Assembly: GCA_019247605.1 (NCBI GenBank)
Contig: JAFBAS010000099.1
Coordinates: forward strand, 1 to 33,088
Reading direction: 5' to 3'
DNA from: Hyphomicrobiales bacterium
GTDB taxonomy: Bacteria; Pseudomonadota; Alphaproteobacteria; Rhizobiales; Beijerinckiaceae
Length of the DNA: 33,088 bases
Position numbers and translations under genes: made by a program. Below are positions 1 through 8,368 of the stretch, one piece after another. Below the pieces are notes generated by a model. The model had not been told where the DNA came from. It ran no database searches and saw nothing but the letters and a program-made list of their open reading frames with translations. Within the stretch, counting starts at the first letter, position 1. Each line of letters opens with the position of its first letter.

Positions 1-389
1 GGCATCGAGTTCAAGGCGGCGACGCCCTTCACGCCGAGATTGGTTCGCGTCTTGCCCCAGATGACGAGCATGGGGCCGACACCGCCCGAGACGATGTCGA
101 GCGTGCCTGAGATCAGGGCCTCGTTCATCGGTGCGCCGCCCGTGAACTGGAGCCATTCGGTCTTGAGATCGAGGCCGAGCTTCTTGCCTTCGGCTTCGAG
201 CAGCCCCTTCTTCTCGATGATGGTGAGAGGCAGGTAGGAGATGCCGAACTGCTTGGCGATTCGCACCGTCTTCATCTCGGCGAAAGCAGGACGTGGCGCG
301 AGCAAGAGGACAGCGAGGGCTCCGGCCGCGAAGGCCAGCGTCAGGCCTCGGCCAATGTCGAGGCGCTTCAACAAGAGAAAAGACCGCAA
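1..389 (-). CDS. ABC transporter substrate-binding protein (nitrate/sulfonate/taurine type), 3' part outside the window
   Basis: Only the first ~129 codons are present; the gene runs off the left edge. The N-terminus has a basic start, a hydrophobic stretch and an Ala-Phe-Ala signal-peptidase site at about residues 35-38, so the product should be periplasmic. The mature part begins with KTVRIAKQFGISYLPL and continues with EKKGLLEAEGKKLGL and a GGAPMNEALISGTLDI segment. This is the usual opening of SsuA/TauA/NMT1-like binding proteins. I chose the TTG at 387-389 because GGGAGG lies 5 nt upstream and it includes the whole signal peptide. It lies 128 nt downstream of the ketopantoate-reductase-like gene on the same strand, so cotranscription is possible. 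The ligand cannot be deduced. Confidence 0.8.
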   Translation of the reverse strand, partial: MRSFLLLKRLDIGRGLTLAFAAGALAVLLLAPRPAFAEMKTVRIAKQFGISYLPLTIIEKKGLLEAEGKKLGLDLKTEWLQFTGGAPMNEALISGTLDIVSGGVGPMLVIWGKTRTNLGVKGVAALNSM

Positions 390-517
390 ATGATCCTCCC
401 GAGCGCGCCGCTGCGAGGCGACGTTGGCGCGAAGCTCTATGCGCCCGGGTGTTGCCTGTCAAAAGCCTTCGCGGGGATGAGCGGGAACGCTGCGCAGTCC
501 CAAGCCCCCTAGAAACA

Positions 518-1549
518 TCACCCTCGTCCAGCGATACGCGCTAATTCGTCAAGGTTGTGGTCGCTCAAGGGCCGCTTGCCGTCCTCGATTTCGTGGATCA
601 TCGCGACGAGGCCTTCGACGGCTGGGCAGGCGAGGCCGTGCGTCTTGCCGATTTCGGCGATCGGCGCGATCTGCACATCGACCTCGGTGCGCCGCTTGCG
701 CACGGCGAGATCGCGCCAGACGCCCGAATGCGTCTTGGCGTTCGGGCGGTTGAAGGCAACCATCGCGTCGACACTGCGCCGCGCATCCTCTTCGCTCGCG
801 CCCGGGCGAAAGGCTTCCGGATCGTAGCCGTTGAAGCCGAGCGGCTCGACGCCCTCGGCAAGCGCCACTGCGACTGCCTCGCCGGCGAGGCGCCGCCAAA
901 GCGGCAGGAGCTCGGGGCGGCCGAGGCAATCGGCGATGCCGAGATTGCCGAGCGCCTGGGCGAAAAGCAGGGAGCCATAGCCGAGCTTGCCCCAAAGATA
1001 GGACCAGATGCGCGGCGTCGTGATCGCGTCGGGTTCGAAGCCCTTCATCTCGTCGTGCAGCTTCGCGAGACGCGGCGTCATTTTGCCGTCGATCTCGCCG
1101 AGCACCACTGCGCCGCGATTGGCGTAGATGATCTCGCCCGGTTTCAACCAATCCGCGCCGAAATTCACGAAGGCGCCCATGGTGCGCTCCGGTCCGACGA
1201 TGCGCGCGATGATCTTTTCGCAAAGGCCGTTCTGGAGGGAGAGCACGTATCCGTCATTGGCGAGATGCGGCTCGAGCGCGCGGCAGGCCTCTTCGGTATG
1301 GTGCGCCTTGACCGAAAGGAAGACCCGCTTCCATTTGCCTTCGACCCGGGAAGGCTCGAAGGCTGGTGCCACGACCGTGAAGGCATCGACCGGGCCGGTG
1401 ATCGCAAGGCCGCGGGCCGGATCGCGGATCACTGTCACATGCTCGGGCACGATGTCGACAAAGGTCACATCATGGCCGGCACGCTTGAAGTAAGCGCCGA
1501 CAGTGCCGCCGATCGCGCCCGAACCCCATATGAGGATATCCTTGTCCAT
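518..1549 (-). CDS. Ketopantoate reductase family NADPH-dependent oxidoreductase (ApbA/PanE-like)
   Basis: The 343-residue product opens with the Rossmann motif GSGAIGG (residues 9-15), the NADPH site of the 2-dehydropantoate 2-reductase family. SVKAHHT follows at about residue 79. A WGKLGYGSL segment near residue 184 carries the Lys expected at the catalytic position. The C-terminal half is helical, with KTHSGVWRDLAVRKRRTEVD matching the ApbA_C substrate-binding part. The ATG at 1549 has AAGGG 5 nt upstream. The family includes true PanE enzymes, but also many paralogs acting on other 2-oxo or 3-oxo acids. The location beside a binding-protein gene and divergent from a TPP enzyme, rather than with pan genes, favours a catabolic paralog. 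The family call is firm; the substrate is unknown. Confidence 0.85.
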   Translation of the reverse strand: MDKDILIWGSGAIGGTVGAYFKRAGHDVTFVDIVPEHVTVIRDPARGLAITGPVDAFTVVAPAFEPSRVEGKWKRVFLSVKAHHTEEACRALEPHLANDGYVLSLQNGLCEKIIARIVGPERTMGAFVNFGADWLKPGEIIYANRGAVVLGEIDGKMTPRLAKLHDEMKGFEPDAITTPRIWSYLWGKLGYGSLLFAQALGNLGIADCLGRPELLPLWRRLAGEAVAVALAEGVEPLGFNGYDPEAFRPGASEEDARRSVDAMVAFNRPNAKTHSGVWRDLAVRKRRTEVDVQIAPIAEIGKTHGLACPAVEGLVAMIHEIEDGKRPLSDHNLDELARIAGRG

Positions 1550-1764
1550 CGCGGCCCTTCATCTCCCTAGCTCATCCATTTCCGTGCAGCATCGCCGAAG
1601 CGCAGCACCGGCACAATCTCCAAGCTGTTCGCCGGGGGCTTTGCCGATGGGCGCGGCTTCCTGTACCATCAGAACCGCAAGAGATTCCGATCGAAACGGA
1701 AAACGGACCTCGTCATCTCGTCCCGTTGCGGGGACAACAATCTTGGAAATGGGCTGGTGCAGTC

Positions 1765-3309
1765 GTGAATGGAGCGGAGAGCCTTGTACGGACGCTGGTG
1801 GCGGGCGGCGTCGATGTGTGCTTCAGCAATCCCGGCACGTCCGAGATGCATTTCGTCACCGCGCTCGACCGGGTCGAAGGAATGCGCTGCATCCTCGGCC
1901 TCTTCGAGGGCGTGGTGACCGGAGCAGCCGACGGTTATGCACGGATGACGGACAAACCCGCCGCGACACTCTTGCATCTCGGGCCCGGGCTCGCGAACGG
2001 CATGGCCAATCTGCACAACGCGCACAAGGCGTCGAGCGCGATCGTCAACATCGTGGGCGATCACGCGGTTTATCACCGCCGCTACGACGCGCCGCTCACT
2101 TCGGACATCGAATCGGCGGCCAAAACCGTCTCTTCGTGGGTACGAACCTCGCCCGACGCGAAATCCGTGGCCGCCGATGGCGCCGCGGCGATCGCCGCGT
2201 CGCTTGCGGCGCCGGGCCAGGTCGCGACCTTGATCCTGCCCGCCGACACGGCGTGGAACAACGGGTCTGGCGTCGCCGCCGTGCCGCAAGTTGAAAAGCC
2301 AAGGCAGGTTTCGAAGGATGCAATTGCCGAGGCCGCGCGCGTCCTGCGCTCGGGCGAGCCGACCGTGATCCTTCTCGGCGGGCGGGCTATGCGGCATGGC
2401 GCGCTCGAGCTCGCCGGCAAGATCGCAACGAAAACCGGCGCGCGCCTCATCGCCGAGGGCTCGGTCGCCCGCACCGAGCGCGGCGCCGGCCGTGTGGCGG
2501 CAAGTCGGCTTCCGTATCCGGTCGATCAGGCGCTCGACATGCTCAAGGACGTGAAGCACCTCATCCTCGTCGGCTCGCGCACGCCTGTCGCCTTCTTCGC
2601 CTACCCGAACAAGCCGAGTCTCCTCGCTCCGAAGGAATGCCAATCGCATCTCCTCGCGAGCCGCGCCGAGGACATCGCGCAGGCGCTCGAATGGCTCGCA
2701 GACGAGCTCGGCGCGCGCGCGGCGAAGGCGCCCATCGTGCCTTATGCGAAAACAACGCCCGCCACCGGCGCCATCACGCCCGAGACTCTGGGCCAATCGC
2801 TCGGCGCGCTCTTGCCGGAGAATGCCATCGTGGCCGATGAATCGATCACGACCGGGCGCGGCTTCGCCAAGGCGACGCGGGGAGCCCACCCGCATGACTG
2901 GCTGCAGAACATGGGAGGCTCGATCGGTCTTTGCATGCCGCTTTCGATTGGGGCCGCGGTCGCTTGTCCCGACCGCAAGGTCGTGTCGCTCGAATCGGAC
3001 GGCAGCGGCATGTACACGCTGCAGGCGCTGTGGACGCAGGCCCGCGAGAAGCTCGACATCGTGACGTTGATCTTCGCCAATCGCACCTACGCGATCTTGC
3101 GTCACGAGCTCACCAATGTGGGCGCCCAGAATGTCGGGCGCAAAGCGCTCGACATGCTGGACATCGACCGGCCCGATCTCGATTGGGTGTCGATGGCGCG
3201 CGGCATGGGCGTGCCGGGCACGCGGGTCGAGACGATGGAAGCCTTCAACGCGAGCTTCGCCGAGGCTGTCGCGACGCGCGGCCCCTCGCTCATCGAGGTG
3301 GTGCTGTAA
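1765..3309 (+). CDS. Acetolactate synthase large-subunit-like thiamine-pyrophosphate enzyme
   Basis: The 514-residue product has the three-domain layout of TPP decarboxylases/carboligases. The N-terminal PYR domain contains CFSNPGTSEMHF and the cofactor-activating Glu48 in GLFEG, followed by GAADGYARM. A central domain follows. The C-terminal PP domain has MGGSIGLCMPLSIGAA, then ESDGSGMYTLQALWT and FANRTYAIL. The metal/TPP motif reads Ser-Asp-Gly (residues 411-413) where Gly-Asp-Gly is usual, and Asn-Arg replaces the usual closing Asn-Asn. The start is the GTG at 1765, giving the family-typical MNGAESLVRTLV; an in-frame start at 1726 would add 13 atypical residues. The Shine-Dalgarno is weak. 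It is divergent from the reductase gene across about 215 nt that must hold both promoters. It is probably not the biosynthetic IlvB/IlvI: it is short, with no small subunit beside it. Substrate unknown. Confidence 0.85.
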   Translation: MNGAESLVRTLVAGGVDVCFSNPGTSEMHFVTALDRVEGMRCILGLFEGVVTGAADGYARMTDKPAATLLHLGPGLANGMANLHNAHKASSAIVNIVGDHAVYHRRYDAPLTSDIESAAKTVSSWVRTSPDAKSVAADGAAAIAASLAAPGQVATLILPADTAWNNGSGVAAVPQVEKPRQVSKDAIAEAARVLRSGEPTVILLGGRAMRHGALELAGKIATKTGARLIAEGSVARTERGAGRVAASRLPYPVDQALDMLKDVKHLILVGSRTPVAFFAYPNKPSLLAPKECQSHLLASRAEDIAQALEWLADELGARAAKAPIVPYAKTTPATGAITPETLGQSLGALLPENAIVADESITTGRGFAKATRGAHPHDWLQNMGGSIGLCMPLSIGAAVACPDRKVVSLESDGSGMYTLQALWTQAREKLDIVTLIFANRTYAILRHELTNVGAQNVGRKALDMLDIDRPDLDWVSMARGMGVPGTRVETMEAFNASFAEAVATRGPSLIEVVL

Positions 3310-3316
3310 CGCGCAT

Positions 3317-3328
3317 CGGGCATGCCCG
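3317..3328. other. 12-nt perfect palindrome just after the TPP enzyme gene
   Basis: CGGGCATGCCCG lies 7 nt past the stop codon, with a further GC-rich block (CCGGGGCCCGG) about 25 nt downstream. No T-tract follows, so it is not a canonical intrinsic terminator. It could slow or end transcription before the cyclase promoter, or be chance in GC-rich DNA. Confidence 0.2.
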
Positions 3329-3461
3329 GTGACGATTTCCCTGATGCCGGGGCCCGGCCGCGCGATCCCAAAGGATGGCGAGGGGAAGAGCTTTCTCGGC
3401 CGCGGGCGCAAGCTCGGCACGGGTTCCAGCACTGATTGAACTAACGCAATCCATTTGAAAG

Positions 3462-3490
3462 TTGAGAGCCGACGAACCCGCCCGTATAAT
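3462..3490 (+). promoter_or_regulatory. Sigma70-type promoter for the cyclase/AAA/TPR gene
   Basis: TTGAGA (3462-3467, one mismatch to TTGACA) and a perfect TATAAT (3485-3490) are separated by exactly 17 nt. The start codon at 3527 lies 36 nt past the -10 box, with AGGGG (3516-3520) 6 nt before the ATG. It is the best-formed housekeeping promoter I can see in the window. It implies that the large regulator is transcribed on its own, independently of the upstream TPP enzyme gene. Confidence 0.65.
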
Positions 3491-3526
3491 CTTCCTCTAT
3501 TCTTCAGGTGAACATAGGGGCATGCG

Positions 3527-6500
3527 ATGGAATGCCCGCAATGCCGCGCAACGAACCCTGATTCCAAGCGCTTCTGCGGCGAGTGTGGTTCACCGCTGGT
3601 CGCGACCTGTCCGTCATGCGGCGCCCCAGCCGGTCCCGAAAAGAAGTTCTGCGGCGATTGCGGCGCACCGTTGTCGCCGAAAAGAGCGGCCGGTTCCAAC
3701 GCGGAAGGCTCATCGCGCCTTATCGAAACTCCTCGCGCCGCCGGCGCGCCCCTTCCTTTGGCGACAGGCAACGCAGGCGCGGAGCGCCGGCAGCTCACGG
3801 TCATGTTCTGTGACCTTGTCGGCTCGACCGAGCTCGCAGCCGGCATGGATCCCGAGGATCTTCGCGATGTCATCGGCGCTTATCAGGACTGCGTCGCCAA
3901 GGTGGTAAAGCGCTTTCAGGGCTTCATCGCCAAATTCATGGGCGATGGCGTCCTTGTCTATTTCGGTTATCCCAAAGCCAGTGAGGATGATGCCGAGCTC
4001 GCCATCAGGGCCGGTTTGAAGCTGAGAAGGAAAATCGCCGAGCTCAATGCACGCCCCGGCCTCTCCCTTGCGGTGCGCATCGGGATCGCCTCGGGCCTCG
4101 TCGTGGTCGGCGACTTGATCGGTTCCGGCTCCTCGCAGGAACAGGCCATCATCGGCGAAACGCCCAACCTCGCGGCCCGTTTACAGGCGATCGCGAAGCC
4201 ATCGACCGTGATCATTGCCGAGAGCACGCATCGCCTGGTGGGCTCTCTGTTCGACTACCGAGACCTCGGGAGCATCGCGCTCAAAGGGTTCGCCGCCCCC
4301 GTAGCCGTCAGGGAAGTCATAGGCGCGCGCGCCCATGGGGGCCGGTTCGAAGCCTTGCATGCCGGCACGCTCACGCCGCTCGTCGGCCGCGAAGAGGAGA
4401 TCGAGATTGTGCTTCGCCGCTGGAGCCAGGCGAAGGAAGGCGCGGGCCGTGTGGTTTTGCTTGCGGGGGAAGCGGGAATCGGAAAATCGCGCATCACCGA
4501 AACAATTCTCGAGCGCCTGCTCTCGGAGCCGCATCTGCGCATCCGCTGGTTCTGCTCGCCGCACCATACGAACAGCGCACTTTTCCCAAACATAGGCAGC
4601 TTCGAACGCGCAGCCGAGTTCGAACGGGAGGATTCTCCCAAGATCAGGCGCGAAAAGCTTCAGGCCGTTCTCGATGAGGTGCCGACTTCCCAAGAGGATG
4701 CGGCTCTCATCGGCGAGCTCTTGTCGCTGCCTGGCGCACCTGTCGCTTCCATCCAGGCAGCGACACCCCAGAAGCGCAAAGAGATGACACTCGAAGCGCT
4801 CGTTCGGCGCATGGCCGGCCTCGCAGCTCAAAAACCGGTGCTTGCACTTTTCGAGGACCTCCACTGGATCGACGCGACGTCGCTCGAATTCCTGAACCTG
4901 CTTGTCGAACGCACCCGATCGATGCGCCTCCTTCTGGTTCTCACTTTCCGCCCGGAATTCCCGTCACCTTGGATCGGTCAATCGCACGTCACGATGATCG
5001 CCTTGAGTCGGCTCGACGCCGCAGAAGCGGAGATTCTCGCCGAACGCGCGGTGGGAGGGCGAGCACTGCCGGTGGAGGTTCGAAAGCAGATCGTCGCGCG
5101 CACCGATGGCGTGCCCTTGTTCGTGGAAGAACTCACCAAAGCCATCATCGACGGAGGTTGGCTGCGAGAGGAGGGAGACAAATACGTCTTGACGGGACCG
5201 CTGCCGGCCGCCGCGATTCCGACGACGCTGCACGCCTCACTTGTCGCCCGTTTCGATCGGGTGGCGCCGGTGAAGGAAGTGGCACAAATCGGCGCGGCCG
5301 TCGGCCGGCAATTCTCGTTCGAGCTCATGGCCTCGCTCATCGAGCTCCAGCCGCAGGCTTTGGCCGACGTGCTCGAGCAGCTCGTCTCCGCCGAACTCGT
5401 TCATCGGCGGGGCACCCCGCCCGATGCGATCTACACCTTCAAGCACGCGCTCGTGCAGGATGCCGCTTACGGCACCTTGCTGCGCGCCAAACGCCAGGAG
5501 CTTCACGCCCGTATCGCTGATGTGCTCGAGGCCAAATTTCCGGAGACGGCAGCCACGCAACCCGAAATTCTCGCCCGCCATTGCACCGAGGCCAACCTCA
5601 CGCCTCGCGCCCTGGTTTTTTGGCAACGAGCAGGCGAGCGTGCCGCGCAGCGTTCGGCGAATGTCGAGGCAATCGCGCATTTCCAGCAAGGGCTCGATCT
5701 CATCGAGGCTTCGCCCGATCGTGGCGCGTACGCCGAACAGGAGCTCGCCCTCCTGATCGGGCTCGGCCCGGTGCTCATGGCAACGCGGTCCTCAGCCGCA
5801 CCGGAGGTCGGCCGGCTCTATTCCCGGGCTCGTCTCTTGGCGCAGGGTGCTGGCCGATCCGGGCAACTCTACCCTGCGGTCTGGGGCGCTTGGCTCTTCT
5901 CTTATGTGGTGGGAGACATCGAGGCCGCCGGGCGGTTCGCCGACGACCTCTTCGTGATCGCGCGCGACGAGGGCGATCCGGACCTCATGCTTCAGGCCTA
6001 CCACGCGGCTTGGCCGACCGTATTCGCCGACGGGGACCTCGTCGGAACGCGTGGTCATGTCGAGGCCGGCCTTGCGATCTATGTGCGCGAGAAACATGCG
6101 AGCCAGGCCCATCTTTACGGTGCGCATGATGCCGCCGTTTGTGGGCACTTGCACCTCGCATGGACGCTCACTCTCCTCGGCTACCCTGATCAGGGGCTTC
6201 GGCAGATGGATCTCGCGTTGGCGCTCGGTCGCGATCTCGTCCACCCGCCGAGCCTGGTCCACGCGCTCTGGGCCGCCGCGGAGCTTCGCTACATGCGTCG
6301 CGAGCCTCGAGCCGTCGAGGAATGCACGCAAGCGCTCGAGCCGTTCGCCCAGCACGGCTCACTCGTCGTGGTCGCAAACGCGACGATGTTGCGCGGCTGG
6401 GCGCTCGTCACACGTGGCAGCGCGGACGAGGGCCTCGCCGCGCTGCGCAAAGGCTTGAGCAATTGGCGCGACACGAAATCGCAATACCATGTGACCAATC

Positions 6501-6901
6501 GCCTGGCGCGAGCCGCCGATGCTTTGAGTGCGGCCGGCAAAACCGAAGAGGCATTGGCGCTTGTCGACGAGGCGCTCGCAGGCGTGAAAAAGGGCGCGAC
6601 CCGCTGGATCGAGTCCGAGGCGCATCGGCTCAAGGGCGAGTTGCGGCGCCGATACCATCCGACGGATTTAGCGGCTTGCGAGCGCTGCTTCCAGCAAGCG
6701 CTCGACATTGCGCGCAGGCAAAGCGCAAAGCTGCTCGAGCTTCGCGCGGCCTCGAGTCTCGGGCGGCTTTGGCGCGACCAAGGCCGCCTCGATGATGCGC
6801 GCTCGATACTGATTTCAACCTATGAAGGTTTTACCGAGGGCTTCGACACGCCCGATCTCAAGGCCGCAAAAGCGCTGATCGACGAGCTGGGGCGCATATG
6901 A
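3527..6901 (+). CDS. Class III adenylate/guanylate cyclase with zinc ribbons, AAA/STAND ATPase and TPR-like C-terminus
   Basis: This is a 1124-residue multidomain signalling protein. Residues 3-45 hold two four-cysteine zinc ribbons (CPQC...CGEC and CPSC...CGDC). Residues ~86-265 form a class III nucleotide cyclase domain with both metal aspartates (Asp96 in FCDLVGSTE, Asp140 in KFMGDG) and the transition-state Asn214 and Arg218 in GETPNLAARL, so it looks catalytically competent. A P-loop ATPase follows: Walker A GEAGIGKS at 314-321 and Walker B-like LALFEDLHWID from 439. The remaining ~450 residues are helical repeats of TPR type (for example PDQGLRQMDLALALGRDL). No membrane segment is seen, so it is probably cytoplasmic. 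Family members use the STAND/TPR part to sense a ligand or partner and control the cyclase; here the signal is unknown. It has its own promoter, and the flanking genes suggest no partner. Confidence 0.9.
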   Translation: MECPQCRATNPDSKRFCGECGSPLVATCPSCGAPAGPEKKFCGDCGAPLSPKRAAGSNAEGSSRLIETPRAAGAPLPLATGNAGAERRQLTVMFCDLVGSTELAAGMDPEDLRDVIGAYQDCVAKVVKRFQGFIAKFMGDGVLVYFGYPKASEDDAELAIRAGLKLRRKIAELNARPGLSLAVRIGIASGLVVVGDLIGSGSSQEQAIIGETPNLAARLQAIAKPSTVIIAESTHRLVGSLFDYRDLGSIALKGFAAPVAVREVIGARAHGGRFEALHAGTLTPLVGREEEIEIVLRRWSQAKEGAGRVVLLAGEAGIGKSRITETILERLLSEPHLRIRWFCSPHHTNSALFPNIGSFERAAEFEREDSPKIRREKLQAVLDEVPTSQEDAALIGELLSLPGAPVASIQAATPQKRKEMTLEALVRRMAGLAAQKPVLALFEDLHWIDATSLEFLNLLVERTRSMRLLLVLTFRPEFPSPWIGQSHVTMIALSRLDAAEAEILAERAVGGRALPVEVRKQIVARTDGVPLFVEELTKAIIDGGWLREEGDKYVLTGPLPAAAIPTTLHASLVARFDRVAPVKEVAQIGAAVGRQFSFELMASLIELQPQALADVLEQLVSAELVHRRGTPPDAIYTFKHALVQDAAYGTLLRAKRQELHARIADVLEAKFPETAATQPEILARHCTEANLTPRALVFWQRAGERAAQRSANVEAIAHFQQGLDLIEASPDRGAYAEQELALLIGLGPVLMATRSSAAPEVGRLYSRARLLAQGAGRSGQLYPAVWGAWLFSYVVGDIEAAGRFADDLFVIARDEGDPDLMLQAYHAAWPTVFADGDLVGTRGHVEAGLAIYVREKHASQAHLYGAHDAAVCGHLHLAWTLTLLGYPDQGLRQMDLALALGRDLVHPPSLVHALWAAAELRYMRREPRAVEECTQALEPFAQHGSLVVVANATMLRGWALVTRGSADEGLAALRKGLSNWRDTKSQYHVTNRLARAADALSAAGKTEEALALVDEALAGVKKGATRWIESEAHRLKGELRRRYHPTDLAACERCFQQALDIARRQSAKLLELRAASSLGRLWRDQGRLDDARSILISTYEGFTEGFDTPDLKAAKALIDELGRI

Positions 6902-7025
6902 TCCAGGCTCCAGGCCATGATGGGCGAAAAACGACGTCTCAGATGCGGCAGGGAAGGGGGGTGCTGGCGAATGTTCCTGGTGGGCGGACTGGGAAAGTCG
7001 AAGACGATCTATTCGGTCGACCCAT

Positions 7026-8342
7026 TCATGAAGATGTCGATCCGTCAGGGCATGACGACTTCGAAGGCGCCCGTGCGGCACTAGCGAAGGAGATTTTTGC
7101 TTCCAATTCTCCGGCTATCGCGCACCCTGAAGCATCGAACACGACTTGGTCGTACCTCCAGAGGCGCTCGAAGAAGCTTCGAGCGCGATGATTGGCATCA
7201 TCGCCCTGTCCCGCGAATTGCAGAATTTCAGTCAAATTTCGACGCCCGTCGATGGCGCCGAGCAACCGATCCTCGAAACAATCGACGGCACAAATGAGAT
7301 CCGTAAATCTGTGCGCCCGGTTGATCAGCACCGCGGTGCTTCCGGGCGGCAGCCGTTCCCGAACGCACACCGTCCACGGCAGCGCAACCGGAACGTAGTC
7401 ACGCCATTTGTCATCCGCAAAGTCGATGATCCGGCTCGCATCTGGATCATCGTCGCGATAAGCGATGCAGCTGTGCGAGACCATGGTCCCGCGGAAGAGC
7501 TCGACTGCGGCATGCTGGAGCGGAGAAGGCAAGGCGGCAAGGCGTTCGACATGGGGGCTGCGCGCCACCACCCCGCATTGTGCCAGATAGGGCGCCTGCT
7601 CGGTCCAGCGCCCGAAACGCATGCCGCAGCGATCGAGCCAGGCATAGAATTCCGATACCGTGTAGGCACGGTCTTGCGGGTGCAGAAATGCATCCGCCAT
7701 TGCCTCCGACCGCTCCAGATCCTTCGCATTGCGCAGGACGCCCGAAACGGGATGAGTAGGCGGCAGCATTTCAATCGTCGCGCGAAGGTTTCGCAGCTCT
7801 TCTGCTGATGCGCCGATCCCGAGGCGGCGGCAATACTCTTGCATCATATAGATTCCGGCCCTGCCATAGGGTGCGTAGACCATGAGCCGCATTGCAGCCT
7901 TTGGCCTCATGACATCGCGAAGAGCGCGAAGGCCGTCATCCGGGTCGGGCAGGTGGTGCAGCACTCCCGTGCAAACTACGAGATCGAACGAGCGCCCGAT
8001 GTCACGCACGCGCTCAATGGGAAGTTGGTGCAGCTCGAGGTTCCTCAGATCGTATTTGCGCTGCAGATCGCGCGTGTGTCGCAAGCTCGTCTCACTGATG
8101 TCGATTGCCGTGACCCGTGCTTTCGGCTCGCGCATCGCATATCGCGCGGCCTGTGACGTCCCGCAGCCGGCGATCAGAATTTCCAAATTTTCGCGAAAAG
8201 GCGCGAAGGGCCATGTCAGATGGAACGTGGCCCTCCGACGTTCCGGGTTTTTGTAAAGCTCACGATGCTCGTGCAGGCTGGTGAGAGGGGGCGGATAGGG
8301 CATTCGCTCGTAGAAATCGCGAAGCTCCTCGATCCCGCTCAC
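7026..8342 (-). CDS. Class I SAM-dependent methyltransferase with a C-terminal extension
   Basis: The 438-residue product has the SAM-binding motif I IAGCGTSQ (residues ~58-65), acidic motif II AIDIS (Asp81), and then LVVCTGVLHHLPDP, the canonical class I methyltransferase core. FYERMPYPPPLTSL at the N-terminus is a recognisable lead-in for one subgroup. The C-terminal ~150 residues are not part of the core. A segment there (FTDLICAVDCFEDRLLGAID, then LTEIL and FFERLWRYDQVVFD) resembles small PqqD-like or winged-helix modules; I infer this only from pattern. The start is GTG at 8342, 26 nt after the sulfatase stop, because the longer ORF would reach deep into the sulfatase gene. ATG 8303 (MPYPP) is the alternative. 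It is likely cotranscribed with the sulfatase. The methyl acceptor is unknown. Confidence 0.8.
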   Translation of the reverse strand: MSGIEELRDFYERMPYPPPLTSLHEHRELYKNPERRRATFHLTWPFAPFRENLEILIAGCGTSQAARYAMREPKARVTAIDISETSLRHTRDLQRKYDLRNLELHQLPIERVRDIGRSFDLVVCTGVLHHLPDPDDGLRALRDVMRPKAAMRLMVYAPYGRAGIYMMQEYCRRLGIGASAEELRNLRATIEMLPPTHPVSGVLRNAKDLERSEAMADAFLHPQDRAYTVSEFYAWLDRCGMRFGRWTEQAPYLAQCGVVARSPHVERLAALPSPLQHAAVELFRGTMVSHSCIAYRDDDPDASRIIDFADDKWRDYVPVALPWTVCVRERLPPGSTAVLINRAHRFTDLICAVDCFEDRLLGAIDGRRNLTEILQFAGQGDDANHRARSFFERLWRYDQVVFDASGCAIAGELEAKISFASAARAPSKSSCPDGSTSS

Positions 8343-8368
8343 GCAAGTCGTCCCGCAGTCTTCATCGC

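Noticed and set aside
557-1570. 337-codon open frame on the plus strand
   Set aside because: It is antisense to the ketopantoate-reductase-like gene, with no domain pattern.
1669-3873. 734-codon open frame on the minus strand
   Set aside because: It runs antisense through the TPP enzyme and into the cyclase gene, is Arg/His-rich, and matches no family; it is a GC-bias shadow.
6898-7191. 97-codon frame starting at the cyclase stop (ATGA overlap)
   Set aside because: The overlap looks like coupling, but the frame runs antisense into the methyltransferase 3' end, and its composition is not protein-like.
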